Source: Pasteurella multocida subsp. multocida OH4807 (lineage in GTDB: Bacteria > Pseudomonadota > Gammaproteobacteria > Enterobacterales > Pasteurellaceae). From it: 64,000 nucleotides of DNA. Location: the NCBI GenBank assembly GCA_000973525.1, contig CP004391.1, positions 1,140,001 to 1,204,000 on the forward strand. Reading direction: 5' to 3'. Positions within the stretch are counted from its first letter, which is position 1, and each line of letters opens with the position of its first letter. The position numbers and the translations under genes are program-made. Below are positions 54,798 to 64,000 of this stretch, in pieces. Under the pieces are notes generated by a model. That model was not told the origin of the DNA. It searched no databases and was given only the letters and a program-made list of their open reading frames with translations.

Positions 54798-56177
54798 TTA
54801 AAAAGTATCTAAAAGAGATAACGCATCTGCTAATTTTTTCACGGTAAACACTTGCATATTAGGTAACACTTGTTTAGGCCGATTCGCGAATGGCACAATG
54901 GCACGTTTGAATCCATGTTTAGCCGCTTCGCTAATTCGCTCTTGCCCACTTGGTACAGGACGAATTTCGCCCGCTAACCCCACTTCTCCAAAAACAACAA
55001 GATCTTGTGGCAACGGACGATTACGGAAACTCGAAATTAATGCCAATAACAAGGCTAAATCTGCACTGGTTTCGCTCACCTTTACCCCCCCGACGACATT
55101 GACAAACACATCTTGATCCGCCATTTGTAAACCACCATGTCGATGTAACACAGCCAATAAAAGTGCCAAACGGTTTTGCTCGAGCCCAACAGCAACACGG
55201 CGGGGATTCGCTAACAGGGAGTGGTCAACTAACGCTTGAATTTCTACTAATAATGGGCGTGTACCCTCCCAAATGACCATCACCGAACTGCCTGATGTTT
55301 GTTCTTCGCCACGGCTTAAAAAAATCGCAGAGGGGTTTTTGACTTCACGCAAGCCTTGCTCCGTCATCGCGAAAACCCCTAATTCATTCACTGCACCAAA
55401 GCGATTTTTATGACTACGCAAAGTGCGATAACGTGAATCGGTTTCCCCTTCAAGTAATAAAGAACAGTCAATCACATGTTCTAATACTTTCGGTCCAGCT
55501 AATGTACCATCCTTAGTCACATGACCGACCATTACAATAGCAACTTGTCTTGTTTTGGCATAACGCGTTAAAAAAGAAGCACATTCACGAACTTGAGCTA
55601 CACTACCAGGCGAAGATTGAATATCTGCTAAGTGCATGACTTGAATCGAATCGATGACAATAATCTGGGGCTTTAATTGATCGGCTAAAGAACAAATTTG
55701 TTCTACCGCAGTTTCAGATAACATATGTAACTTATCTGCGGGTAATCCCAAGCGGTTGGCTCGCATAGCAACTTGTTGTAAGGATTCTTCCCCCGTCACA
55801 TAAAGTGCGGTCATATGTTGTGCAAGACCACACATGACTTGCAACAATAAAGTACTTTTACCCGCGCCAGGATGCCCCCCGATTAAAATCGCACTTCCTG
55901 GTACCACGCCGCCGCCTAGCACTCGGTCTAACTCATTAAACCCACTGGAAAAGCGTGGGGTTTCTTGCAAAGAAATATCAGATAATGTTTGAATTTTGGC
56001 GCGCGTTTCACCTGCATAACCACTGAAGCGATCACCTTTTGCGGTTGTTGCGGTTGAAACTAAACGCACTTCACTGATTGTGTTCCACGCTTTACATGCA
56101 GCACATTGTCCCTGCCAACGTGAAAATTCCGCGCCACAATCATGACAAACATAAGCGGTTTTTACTGCCTTTGCCAT
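54798..56177 (-). CDS. radA: DNA repair protein RadA
   Basis: RadA (Sms) is a RecA-like, DnaB-type helicase that processes recombination branches. The 459-residue protein has the C4 zinc finger CHDCGAEFSRWQGQCAAC at 10-27, Walker A GGHPGAGKST near 98-107, the RadA-specific KNRFG near 255, and a C-terminal Lon-like domain from about 290. The length matches E. coli (460). It overlaps the upstream CYTH gene by one base. In a naturally competent family RadA can also aid transformation. Confidence 0.95.
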   Translation of the reverse strand: MAKAVKTAYVCHDCGAEFSRWQGQCAACKAWNTISEVRLVSTATTAKGDRFSGYAGETRAKIQTLSDISLQETPRFSSGFNELDRVLGGGVVPGSAILIGGHPGAGKSTLLLQVMCGLAQHMTALYVTGEESLQQVAMRANRLGLPADKLHMLSETAVEQICSLADQLKPQIIVIDSIQVMHLADIQSSPGSVAQVRECASFLTRYAKTRQVAIVMVGHVTKDGTLAGPKVLEHVIDCSLLLEGETDSRYRTLRSHKNRFGAVNELGVFAMTEQGLREVKNPSAIFLSRGEEQTSGSSVMVIWEGTRPLLVEIQALVDHSLLANPRRVAVGLEQNRLALLLAVLHRHGGLQMADQDVFVNVVGGVKVSETSADLALLLALISSFRNRPLPQDLVVFGEVGLAGEIRPVPSGQERISEAAKHGFKRAIVPFANRPKQVLPNMQVFTVKKLADALSLLDTF

Positions 56178-57250
56178 TATAGTTCACTCACTGTTAATGA
56201 AATTAATTGAATCATCCGTTTTACATACTGCCCAGTTTTTAATACCTGTTTTAATCGTTGTAACGCCAGCACATTGTCTTTTGTTTCACTATGTAAACGG
56301 ATAATGTCACGAATTTGTGCAAATAGCTGCTGATTACTCTCCAGTAAATCTGCCAATACTTGCGTATTATCATATCGCACATACTGAGATGAGGCTTGAT
56401 TTACACATTCTTCCAGTAACTTTCCGTTATCTTGATAATAATGATAGAGATTAAAGAATGCCCCAATTTGTGCCACAGTACGTAAAAAGTCTGTTGCAAA
56501 ATATTCCGTCTCAACAAGAAAAGTTTCTTCGATTAACGCTTGTTCTAATTGAAATAGGGCATCTAATTTCTGTAACGCATCCGTCTCATGTTGGGCAAAC
56601 TGTAAAAAATCACGCCATTTTTCCAACCAATCACTTGGCACAAGCGGTTGTTCACTTGCTAATAGGTAACCACGCTTAGCTTTTGATGCTGATCCCAAAC
56701 GTACCCCATTTTCTAATGTAAAAGTGCTGACAAAACGTAAAAGATCATGCGTTTTACCTGATTTCAGTTCAAATTCAACTTCACAAATTGGTGCACGTTT
56801 GTCACCCGCAATAATACTGCCTAAATCAAATGCAATTTCAATCAATGTACCATTGCCACATTCAACTAACCATAATTGGCGTTCAAAATCCGTACTAAAA
56901 ATAGGTTTTAGTGGAAGTTGTGCAATCTTGTCTAAATCCAGACCACTCTGCGCTGCTAACAGCTGAACATTAGGTTGGGCATTTGGTAAACTCACATTAT
57001 ATTCAGGGCGAATATGTAATCCCCCTTTCACCTCACCATCGGTTTTTAATGTCAGAGTGTAGTCACCATTATGTTGGCGTACACGTAATCCTACTTTTTG
57101 TTTTGCCAAGGCGCAATCAGAGGTATCGTAATAACAATTCCCTAAAACTTGTTTTTCTGTATGCAAAACACGCAAATGTGTGATTTCTTGGCGTAAAAAA
57201 TCTACAAAATGAGGCTCAACAGATAACTTCAACTCGACTTCATTAGGCAT
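56177..57250 (-). CDS. CYTH domain protein (inorganic triphosphatase YgiF-like)
   Basis: This 357-residue protein begins MPNEVELKLSV, the ExExK signature of CYTH enzymes, which cleave inorganic triphosphate or act on other triphosphates. The beta-tunnel continues with GLRVRQHNGDYTLTLKT and GLHIRPEYN, and charged residues persist to about 210. E. coli YgiF (433 residues) adds a CHAD domain; here the C-terminal 150 residues are helical but short and lack an obvious histidine pattern. The end overlaps the radA start by one base. Confidence 0.85.
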   Translation of the reverse strand: MPNEVELKLSVEPHFVDFLRQEITHLRVLHTEKQVLGNCYYDTSDCALAKQKVGLRVRQHNGDYTLTLKTDGEVKGGLHIRPEYNVSLPNAQPNVQLLAAQSGLDLDKIAQLPLKPIFSTDFERQLWLVECGNGTLIEIAFDLGSIIAGDKRAPICEVEFELKSGKTHDLLRFVSTFTLENGVRLGSASKAKRGYLLASEQPLVPSDWLEKWRDFLQFAQHETDALQKLDALFQLEQALIEETFLVETEYFATDFLRTVAQIGAFFNLYHYYQDNGKLLEECVNQASSQYVRYDNTQVLADLLESNQQLFAQIRDIIRLHSETKDNVLALQRLKQVLKTGQYVKRMIQLISLTVSEL

Positions 57251-57424
57251 TATAAAATTCCTTTTGTTTCAACCAATTAGAAAAAATATCAAAAAAAGCA
57301 CAACCTATTTCTTCTCGCATTATCCAATAAATGCTGAACTTTTTCGATTAAAATCGTGAATTTTTAACTCACATAAGGTAATATTCGCCTGAAAATTACA
57401 TCAATCTCTATCAGGGAGTTTCTT

Positions 57425-58105
57425 ATGGCAATCAATAATATCTTGGGATTATTTGCACATTCGCCACTTAAACCATTGCAAAAGCATTCAGAAAAAGTGA
57501 CTGAATGTTGTAATTTGCTGATCCCATTTTTTGAACACACTTTCCGTTCAGAATGGGATAAAGCTGAAGAATTACGTGCAAAAATCTCAGAATGTGAACG
57601 TCAAGCTGATACATTAAAACGAGAAATTCGTTTGAAATTACCTCGTGGTTTATTCATGCCAATTGATCGTACGGATTTATTAGAACTCGTCACTCAACAA
57701 GATAAATTAGCTAATTTTGCGAAAGACATTTCAGGTCGTATGATTGGTCGCCATTTTGCCATTCCTGAAGAGATGCAACCTGAGTTTGAAAAATATTTAA
57801 AACGTAGCTTAGATGCGATTATCCAAGCTCATCGTGTTATTGATGAAATGGAACAGTTACTTGAAACAGGCTTCAAAGGTCGTGAGCTCGATCTGGTTAA
57901 TCGTATGATCAATGAGCTAGATGCAATTGAAGATGATACAGATCAAATGCAAATTCATCTCAGAAAAATGTTACTCAGTATTGAATCACGCTACAACCCG
58001 ATAGATGTCATGTTTTTATACAAAACACTTGAATGGGTAGGTGTTTTAGCTGATCAAGCACAGCGTGTAGGCTCACGGATAGAGTTAATGTTAGCTCGTT
58101 CATAA
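57425..58105 (+). CDS. DUF47/TIGR00153 PhoU-like protein
   Basis: This 226-residue helical cytoplasmic protein belongs to the DUF47 (TIGR00153) family, distant relatives of PhoU. It has HSEKVTECCNLLIPFFEH near the start and ADTLKREIRLKLPRGLFMPIDRTDL near 70. Such proteins are encoded next to Pit-type phosphate transporters and probably regulate them. CAGGGAGTTTCTT precedes the ATG. pit follows after 27 bases. Confidence 0.9.
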   Translation: MAINNILGLFAHSPLKPLQKHSEKVTECCNLLIPFFEHTFRSEWDKAEELRAKISECERQADTLKREIRLKLPRGLFMPIDRTDLLELVTQQDKLANFAKDISGRMIGRHFAIPEEMQPEFEKYLKRSLDAIIQAHRVIDEMEQLLETGFKGRELDLVNRMINELDAIEDDTDQMQIHLRKMLLSIESRYNPIDVMFLYKTLEWVGVLADQAQRVGSRIELMLARS

Positions 58106-58132
58106 CCCATTGGTTTTATAGGAAGAACAAAA

Positions 58133-59395
58133 ATGGAACTACTTAATCAATATGGTACCGTACTCGTTTTCATTACTGCCGTTTTCGGTTTCTTCATGGC
58201 ATTTGGTATTGGTGCCAATGATGTTTCTAATGCAATGGGGACCTCCGTTGGTTCGGGTACCATCACTGCCAAGCAAGCCATTATTATTGCAATGATTTTT
58301 GAATCTGCTGGTGCGTATTTAGCGGGTGGAGAAGTCACAGAAACAATCAAAAGCGGTATTATCGACCCAATGCAATTTGCCGCTACGCCAGATGTACTCG
58401 TATTAGGTATGATGGCAGCCTTATTTGCCTCTGGTATATGGCTTCTCATCGCCTCACGTATGGGCTGGCCTGTCTCAACCACTCACTCAATTGTCGGTGC
58501 GGTTGTTGGATTTGCTTGTGTGACAGTCGGAAAAGAAGCAGTAGAATGGGGGACCATTAAAAATATCGTTGGCAGCTGGTTTATTACGCCTGTCATTGCG
58601 GGAATTGTTGCTTACGGCATTTTTGCAAGCACGCAGAAATTGATTTTTGATACTGATGAACCCCTTAAAAATGCACAAAAATATGGTCCTTACTATATGG
58701 GGATCACGGCATTCATTCTCTGTATCGTAACGCTAACAAAGGGCTTGAAACATATTGGGTTACACTTAAATGGTTTTGAAGTTTTTTTAATCTCTTTAGT
58801 CATTGGCATTATTTCGATTGTTATCTGCCATTTCTATTTTAGAAGCCCAAATTTCATCCAAAAAGTTCAAAAAGGTACCTTTGGTGCAGTAGAAAAAGTA
58901 TTCAGTATCTTAATGTTATTAACGGCTTGTGCCATGGCATTTGCTCATGGGTCAAACGACGTTGCCAATGCTATTGGGCCTCTCTCTGCTGTCGTCTCTA
59001 TCGTTGAACACGGCGGTCAAATTCTACCAAAAACACAACTTGCTTGGTGGATTTTACCTCTAGGTGCAGCGGGAATTGTAGTGGGCCTTATTGTTATGGG
59101 TTACAAAGTGATGGCAACGATCGGTACAGGCATTACAGATTTAACCCCTAGCCGTGGATTTGCTGCACAATTCGCAACGGCTATTACTGTCGTACTTGCT
59201 TCAGGTACAGGTCTACCAATTTCTACTACACAAACCTTGGTTGGTGCTGTGTTGGGGGTGGGTTTTGCTCGAGGTATTGCCGCATTAAACTTAAATGTCA
59301 TCCGTAATATCATTGCATCGTGGATTGTCACCTTACCAGCGGGTGCATTTTTCTCGATTATCATTTATTATGTGTTAAGTCTGATTTTCCACTAA
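58133..59395 (+). CDS. pit: Low-affinity inorganic phosphate transporter Pit
   Basis: Pit imports phosphate as metal-phosphate with protons. The 420-residue protein has about ten to eleven hydrophobic segments and the two inverted PD001131-type repeats: FGIGANDVSNAMGTSVGSG near 23 and FAHGSNDVANAIGPLSA near 270. PVSTTHSIVGAVVGF and LPISTTQTLVGAVLGV are the matching second motifs. It is in an operon with the upstream DUF47 gene. Confidence 0.94.
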   Translation: MELLNQYGTVLVFITAVFGFFMAFGIGANDVSNAMGTSVGSGTITAKQAIIIAMIFESAGAYLAGGEVTETIKSGIIDPMQFAATPDVLVLGMMAALFASGIWLLIASRMGWPVSTTHSIVGAVVGFACVTVGKEAVEWGTIKNIVGSWFITPVIAGIVAYGIFASTQKLIFDTDEPLKNAQKYGPYYMGITAFILCIVTLTKGLKHIGLHLNGFEVFLISLVIGIISIVICHFYFRSPNFIQKVQKGTFGAVEKVFSILMLLTACAMAFAHGSNDVANAIGPLSAVVSIVEHGGQILPKTQLAWWILPLGAAGIVVGLIVMGYKVMATIGTGITDLTPSRGFAAQFATAITVVLASGTGLPISTTQTLVGAVLGVGFARGIAALNLNVIRNIIASWIVTLPAGAFFSIIIYYVLSLIFH

Positions 59396-59406
59396 TCTTT
59401 TTGCTT

Positions 59407-59433
59407 AAAGTGCGGTGTAATTCACCGCACTTT
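59407..59433 (+). terminator. pit terminator of paired uptake signals
   Basis: AAAGTGCGGTG at 59407-59417 pairs with CACCGCACTTT at 59423-59433 around TAATT, followed by T's. It lies 12 bases after the pit stop. Confidence 0.85.
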
Positions 59434-59466
59434 TTATATTTTTGATTTAATAGGGTATTATTTTTT

Positions 59467-60078
59467 ATGCAGAAAATCGCTAACATTTTAGTTTCTTGTC
59501 TTTTTCTGGGGATCTCTATCCAAGCGGCACAAGCTGAAACAAAATATGTAACCGAAAATTTAAGTACGTTCTTGCGTAAAGGTGCAGGCGACCAATATAA
59601 AATTGCGGGTGCCATTCGTGCTGGTGAACTCGTTACTGTGCTAGATCAAAAAGAAAAATACACTTTAATTCGTGATAACAAAAACCGTGATGCTTGGATT
59701 TTAACTAGTGAATTAACTTCAACTCCAAGCAGTCGAGAAGAAAACCCGAAACTAAAAATGCAAATCCAAGAGCTCACGATGAAGTTAAATCGTTTAGATA
59801 GCGATTGGCAACAACGCACGAGCGAAATACAACGTAGAGCGAATCAAGCAGAACAACAAAGTAGCCAATTACTAGAACAAAATTCACAATTAAAACGTGA
59901 ACTAGAAATGACAAAAAATAAAAATCGTGACCTTGAAGCGATGCTTGATGCGGGGAAACGTGAAATTGCAATTCAATGGTTTATTTATGGCGGCTCAGTA
60001 TTAGGTGTTGGTTTACTAATGGGTCTATTTATTCCTCTCATTTTACCAAAACGCCGCCGTAATACGGGTTGGGTGTAA
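59467..60078 (+). CDS. SH3-domain membrane protein (TIGR04211, YgiM-like)
   Basis: This 203-residue protein has a signal peptide (cleavage near AAQAE, about residue 21), a bacterial SH3 domain at about 22-90 ([28 protein letters not shown]), a coiled coil at about 98-165, and a C-terminal membrane helix ([22 protein letters not shown]) with a short basic tail. This is the TIGR04211 or YgiM layout; the exact role is unknown, probably in the cell envelope. It lies 11 bases before cca, the same pairing as E. coli ygiM-cca. Confidence 0.9.
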   Translation: MQKIANILVSCLFLGISIQAAQAETKYVTENLSTFLRKGAGDQYKIAGAIRAGELVTVLDQKEKYTLIRDNKNRDAWILTSELTSTPSSREENPKLKMQIQELTMKLNRLDSDWQQRTSEIQRRANQAEQQSSQLLEQNSQLKRELEMTKNKNRDLEAMLDAGKREIAIQWFIYGGSVLGVGLLMGLFIPLILPKRRRNTGWV

Positions 60079-60089
60079 AACCTCTTATT

Positions 60090-61367
60090 ATGCAAACTGA
60101 TAACATCCAGATTTATTTAGTCGGAGGCGCTGTGCGTGATCAGCTCCTTCACCTGCCAGTCAAAGATCGAGATTGGGTTGTTGTCGGTGCAACGCCAGAG
60201 TCATTACGCGCACAGGGTTATCAGCAAGTTGGCAAAGACTTCCCCGTTTTTCTTCATCCTCAAACTAAAGAAGAATATGCACTCGCCAGAACTGAACGTA
60301 AATCAGGCTCAGGTTATACTGGCTTTATGTGTGATTTTTCCCCCACTATCTCTTTGGAACAAGACTTAATTCGCCGTGATTTAACGATTAACGCACTCGC
60401 TCAAGATGAAACTGGGAAAATATATGATTTCTATGGCGGAATTTCAGATTTAAACCATCGCATTCTACGTCATATTTCTCCTGCATTTGCAGAAGACCCT
60501 CTACGTGTCTTACGAGTGGCTCGCTTCGCCGCTCGCTATCATGCCCTCGGATTTCGTATAGCCCCCGAAACACTCACCCTGATGCAACAGCTTACCGAAC
60601 AAGGTGAAATAGCACAGTTAACACCAGAACGCATTTGGATAGAAACAGAAAAAGCCTTATTAGAAAAAAATCCTGAGATCTATTTTGAAACACTCCATCA
60701 CATTGGAGCTTTACAGGTTTTATTTCCTGAATTAGCAGCTTTATCTGGTGTACCGAATCCAGCGACATATCACCCCGAAATTGATTCTTTTGTTCACACT
60801 ATGTTAGTGCTACAACAAGCTGTACGTCTTACTGAACAAACAGATTACGCTAAAAGTGCGGTACGTTTTGCAGCCATTTGTCATGACCTCGGCAAAGCAT
60901 TAACCCCAAAAGAAATCTTGCCACATCATTATGGGCACGAACAAAAAGGGCTCAAACCGACTCGTGATTTATGTCGACGTCTAAAATTGCCAATCCCCAT
61001 CCAAGAATTTGCCGAACTTTGTTGTGAATATCACTCACATGTACATAAAGCCTTTGAACTACGTCCTGAAACAATCATGAAATTGTTTAATACTCTCGAT
61101 GTTTGGCGTAAGCCCCAACGCTTTGAAGCGCTTCTACTCGTTTGTGTCGCAGACAGCCGAGGAAGAACTGGATTTGAACATATTGCCTATCCACAACGCG
61201 ATTTTTTGTGGCAACTGTATCAGGCTGCATTACATGTTGATGTCAAAGAGGTGATCGCAGAAGGGTTTGAAAAACAAGGTATCCGTGACGAACTCAATCG
61301 ACGCCGTACACAAGCAATAAAACAGAAGCGTGCTGAAATACTCGCACACTTTACTAATCTCAATTAA
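60090..61367 (+). CDS. cca: CCA-adding tRNA nucleotidyltransferase
   Basis: Cca adds or repairs the 3' CCA of tRNAs. The 425-residue protein has the nucleotidyltransferase motif [12 protein letters not shown] with the catalytic aspartates in KDRDWVVVG, the neck and [12 protein letters not shown], and a C-terminal HD phosphohydrolase domain ([10 protein letters not shown] near 266), the multifunctional gammaproteobacterial form. The ATG at 60090 ([13 protein letters not shown]) was chosen; a TTG at 60069 overlaps the previous gene. Confidence 0.95.
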   Translation: MQTDNIQIYLVGGAVRDQLLHLPVKDRDWVVVGATPESLRAQGYQQVGKDFPVFLHPQTKEEYALARTERKSGSGYTGFMCDFSPTISLEQDLIRRDLTINALAQDETGKIYDFYGGISDLNHRILRHISPAFAEDPLRVLRVARFAARYHALGFRIAPETLTLMQQLTEQGEIAQLTPERIWIETEKALLEKNPEIYFETLHHIGALQVLFPELAALSGVPNPATYHPEIDSFVHTMLVLQQAVRLTEQTDYAKSAVRFAAICHDLGKALTPKEILPHHYGHEQKGLKPTRDLCRRLKLPIPIQEFAELCCEYHSHVHKAFELRPETIMKLFNTLDVWRKPQRFEALLLVCVADSRGRTGFEHIAYPQRDFLWQLYQAALHVDVKEVIAEGFEKQGIRDELNRRRTQAIKQKRAEILAHFTNLN

Positions 61368-61406
61368 GCTCGTAAAATGAGCGCAATTTTGTTACTCTCT
61401 TCTACT

Positions 61407-62027
61407 ATGAAAAAACAATACTGCTTTCTTCCAATCGCTATCGTTAGCCTCTTGCTCACCGCTTGCACGCTCGATACCGCGCGCCCAACTGATGTGCAAT
61501 ACATCAGTAATACGGATCCTACTTGGCTTCAACACCTTGCCAAAATCAAAACAATCCAGCAATACCGTAACCAAGGTCAACTCGGCTATATCAGTACTCA
61601 AGAGCGTTTTTCAACGCGTTTTAATTGGCAATATCAAAATGAAGGAAACTACCGTCTAGTGCTTTCATCAACAGTAAGCAGTACGACATTTACCATCGAG
61701 ATGCGTAATAATGTAATGCGAATTTATGATAATAAAGGCAATCAGCGTTCAGCAGAAGAGGCTGAGTACTTATTAAAAGAGATGATTGGAGTGAACTTTC
61801 CATTGGTACAATTTGCGCACTGGATGAAAGGTCAACCTGATGAAAGCAGCAATTATAACGTCGCGACCAACCATTTACTTGCGAGTTTCGATTATTCACT
61901 CAAAAATAACACTTGGACAGCGGATTATTTAAGCTACCATCAACAAAATTTGCCTTTACCTAAAGAGATTTTGCTAAAGACAGAAGGTCAAACTTTGAAA
62001 ATCCGCATCGATAATTGGACCTATTAA
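61407..62027 (+). CDS. lolB: Outer-membrane lipoprotein receptor LolB
   Basis: LolB takes lipoproteins from LolA and inserts them in the outer membrane. The 206-residue precursor starts MKKQYCFLPIAIVSLLLTAC, a lipoprotein signal with lipobox LLTAC and Cys20 as the lipidated residue. GYISTQERFSTRFNWQYQNEGNYRL is the conserved mid-part. An ATG at 61377 would add ten residues before the signal and is less likely. The stop overlaps the ispE start by one base. LolA is also in this window. Confidence 0.93.
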   Translation: MKKQYCFLPIAIVSLLLTACTLDTARPTDVQYISNTDPTWLQHLAKIKTIQQYRNQGQLGYISTQERFSTRFNWQYQNEGNYRLVLSSTVSSTTFTIEMRNNVMRIYDNKGNQRSAEEAEYLLKEMIGVNFPLVQFAHWMKGQPDESSNYNVATNHLLASFDYSLKNNTWTADYLSYHQQNLPLPKEILLKTEGQTLKIRIDNWTY

Positions 62028-62914
62028 TGCAACATTATCAATTTTCTAATACTCGTCTAACACAGCAAGAAAATCCACTTCGTTTTCCTTGCCCTGCTAA
62101 ACTGAATTTATTTCTTTATATTAACAGCAAACGCCCTGATGGCTACCATGAACTACAAACACTCTTTCAATTTGTTGATTTTGGTGATTGGTTAAATATT
62201 GAAGTTCGTGAAGATGGAGAAATCCAACTGACTCCAGCTCTTCCTAACCTAGCAATGGAGGAAAATTTAGTTTACCGCGCAGCCAAGTTACTACAACAAA
62301 AAACAGACTGCTCGCTGGGTGCGAACTTACATCTTGATAAAATTCTGCCGATGGGAGCTGGGATCGGAGGGGGCTCATCAAATGCAGCAACCGCACTTGT
62401 TGCCCTCAATTACCTTTGGAATACGCAACTAAATACGGAACAACTGGCACAAATTGGGCTCTCATTAGGTGCGGATGTCCCGATTTTTGTCCATGGACAT
62501 GCTGCATTTGCGGAAGGTGTAGGAGAAAAAATTACATATTGTACTCCCCCAGAAAAATGGTATGTGGTATTAAAACCCAATGTTTCTATCTCTACAGCTA
62601 AGGTTTTTTCTGATCCAAACTTAACTCGCAATACTCCGAAAAAAACACTGGAACAATTATTGGTACAAAAATATGAAAACGATTGCGAAAAAGTTGTCAT
62701 AAATCATTATCCAGAGGTTGAAGAAATACTCCACAGGTTGTTACAATATGCCCCATCTAGATTAACAGGGACTGGTGCCTGTGTATTTGCTGAATTTAAT
62801 GATGAAGAAAGTGCTAAAATAGCCTTTCAAGCGATGCCAAACCAGTATTTTGGCTTTGTCGCGCAAGGATTAAATATTTCACCTTTGCATGAAATGCTTG
62901 CTCAACTAAAGTAG
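62027..62914 (+). CDS. ispE: 4-Diphosphocytidyl-2-C-methyl-D-erythritol kinase
   Basis: IspE phosphorylates CDP-methylerythritol in the non-mevalonate isoprenoid route. The 295-residue GHMP kinase has PCPAKLNLFLYINSKRPDGYHEL near 25-47 and the ATP loop PMGAGIGGGSSNAATAL near 107-123. The ATG at 62027 uses the last base of the lolB stop codon; a TTG four codons upstream lies inside lolB. lolB-ispE-prs is a conserved order. Confidence 0.95.
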   Translation: MQHYQFSNTRLTQQENPLRFPCPAKLNLFLYINSKRPDGYHELQTLFQFVDFGDWLNIEVREDGEIQLTPALPNLAMEENLVYRAAKLLQQKTDCSLGANLHLDKILPMGAGIGGGSSNAATALVALNYLWNTQLNTEQLAQIGLSLGADVPIFVHGHAAFAEGVGEKITYCTPPEKWYVVLKPNVSISTAKVFSDPNLTRNTPKKTLEQLLVQKYENDCEKVVINHYPEVEEILHRLLQYAPSRLTGTGACVFAEFNDEESAKIAFQAMPNQYFGFVAQGLNISPLHEMLAQLK

Positions 62915-62983
62915 TTCAATGTGATAACGAATTAACTCAACTATTTATTTCTTTACAATCTAAACCTTGAGGTTCAATTAACA

Positions 62984-63931
62984 ATGCCTGACATAAAACT
63001 CTTTACTGGTAATGCTACACCAGAACTAGCAAAACGAATTTCTGAACGGTTATACCTCTCACTTGGCGATGCGACAGTGGGTCGTTTTAGTGATGGAGAA
63101 ATCCAAGTTCAAATCAATGAAAACGTACGTGGTAGTGATGTGTTCATTATTCAATCTACTTGTGCACCAACAAATGATAACTTAATGGAGTTGATTGTCA
63201 TGGTTGATGCTCTACGCAGAGCATCGGCAGGTCGTATTACAGCGGTCATTCCTTATTTTGGTTATGCTCGCCAAGATCGTCGTGTTCGCTCCGCTCGTGT
63301 TCCGATCACTGCAAAAGTTGTCGCTGATTTCTTATCAAGCGTAGGGGTTGACCGAGTCCTGACTTGTGACCTACATGCCGAGCAAATTCAAGGTTTCTTT
63401 GATGTCCCTGTTGATAATGTGTTTGGTTCACCTGTGCTAGTACACGATATGTTGAAAAAAACAGATATGGAAAACCCAATTGTTGTTTCACCTGATATTG
63501 GTGGGGTAGTCCGTGCTCGTGCAATTGCAAAATTACTGAATGATACAGATATGGCAATCATCGACAAACGCCGTCCTCGTGCAAATGTAGCTCAAGTTAT
63601 GCACATCATTGGTGATGTAGCTGGTCGTGATTGTATTTTAGTTGATGATATGATTGATACAGGTGGTACACTTTGTAAAGCTGCCGAAGCATTAAAAGAA
63701 CGCGGTGCAAAACGCGTTTTTGCTTATGCAACCCACGCCGTTTTCTCCGGTTCTGCCGCCAAAAATCTTGCAAGTGACGCATTGGATGAAGTCGTGGTAA
63801 CCGATACCATCCCACTTTCTCCTGAAATTAAAGCGTTAAATAAAGTCCGTGTTTTAACTTTATCAGGTATGTTAGCCGAAGCAATTCGTCGTATCAGTAA
63901 CGAAGAATCTATTTCTGCGATGTTTACCTAA
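62984..63931 (+). CDS. prs: Ribose-phosphate pyrophosphokinase (PRPP synthetase)
   Basis: Prs makes PRPP from ribose 5-phosphate and ATP, for purine, pyrimidine, His, Trp and NAD synthesis. The 315-residue class I enzyme has the ATP-side [16 protein letters not shown] near 98-113, the catalytic flexible loop near 195 ([17 protein letters not shown]), and the PRPP-binding loop [10 protein letters not shown] near 220. The length matches E. coli (315). No PurR box is visible in its 70-base upstream gap. Confidence 0.97.
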   Translation: MPDIKLFTGNATPELAKRISERLYLSLGDATVGRFSDGEIQVQINENVRGSDVFIIQSTCAPTNDNLMELIVMVDALRRASAGRITAVIPYFGYARQDRRVRSARVPITAKVVADFLSSVGVDRVLTCDLHAEQIQGFFDVPVDNVFGSPVLVHDMLKKTDMENPIVVSPDIGGVVRARAIAKLLNDTDMAIIDKRRPRANVAQVMHIIGDVAGRDCILVDDMIDTGGTLCKAAEALKERGAKRVFAYATHAVFSGSAAKNLASDALDEVVVTDTIPLSPEIKALNKVRVLTLSGMLAEAIRRISNEESISAMFT

Positions 63932-63941
63932 GATTACATAG

Positions 63942-63971
63942 AAAAGTGAGTTTTTAACTTAGCTCACTTTT
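63942..63971 (+). terminator. prs terminator
   Basis: AAAAGTGAG at 63942-63950 pairs with CTCACTTTT at 63963-63971, followed by further T's. It lies ten bases after the prs stop. Confidence 0.8.
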
Positions 63972-64000
63972 TTATTCGTGAACGTAAAAGAAAGCGCGGT

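Overview
The window looks like chromosomal sequence from a Pasteurellaceae bacterium of the Haemophilus/Pasteurella lineage, most likely Pasteurella multocida or a close relative. The evidence is the many copies of the 9-mer uptake signal AAGTGCGGT (or ACCGCACTT), the moderately AT-rich DNA, and gene blocks I recognise from H. influenzae Rd: galE-ampG-adk, mepK-ldt-prc-proQ, pepT/potABCD, lrp-ftsK-lolA-rarA and cca-lolB-ispE-prs. A citrate synthase gene next to sucAB argues for Pasteurella over H. influenzae, which lacks gltA. The species call is inference. Almost all the sequence is tightly packed housekeeping genes. I see no rRNA, tRNA, IS element, prophage or CRISPR array. Layout: 1-6 kb holds the end of an unknown gene, birA, guaB, a DUF1919 gene, guaA and an MliC-like lysozyme inhibitor. 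6-10 kb holds accA, a small exported protein, pdxY and tilS. 10-15.4 kb holds an NCS2 purine permease with a PurR-type operator, a DUF805 protein, and galE-ampG-adk. 15.4-17.9 kb is an AT-richer two-gene cassette, an AAA ATPase overlapping an HNH nuclease, and is a Septu (PtuAB)-like candidate defence module. It is the one clearly accessory locus. 18-29.6 kb is a carbon-metabolism block: sucAB, a VOC protein and sucCD on one strand, then gltA and the C4-dicarboxylate TRAP transporter dctPQM on the other. 29.6-39.5 kb is an envelope block: an MBL-fold hydrolase, the LD-crosslink endopeptidase MepK, an L,D-transpeptidase, Prc, ProQ, and the lipid-transport pair LetA/LetB (seven MCE domains). 39.6-47.4 kb holds pepT, the polyamine operon potABC with two tandem potD genes, and cdd. 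47.5-57.3 kb holds serS, rarA, lolA, ftsK, lrp, a small Cys-rich protein, radA and a CYTH protein. 57.4-64 kb holds a DUF47 regulator with the phosphate transporter pit, an SH3/YgiM-like protein, cca, lolB, ispE and prs. Functional themes are purine supply (guaB, guaA, purine permease, adk, prs), the lower TCA cycle with C4-dicarboxylate uptake, lipoprotein sorting (lolA and lolB), peptidoglycan remodelling, and polyamine import. Many transcription terminators are hairpins built from inverted pairs of the uptake signal. The points most worth a second look are the ATPase/HNH cassette with its unusually long ATPase N-terminus, a structured leader before potA (which probably starts at GTG), the PurR box over the purine permease promoter, the duplicated potD with its own promoter, and a 9-bp tandem repeat inside ftsK.
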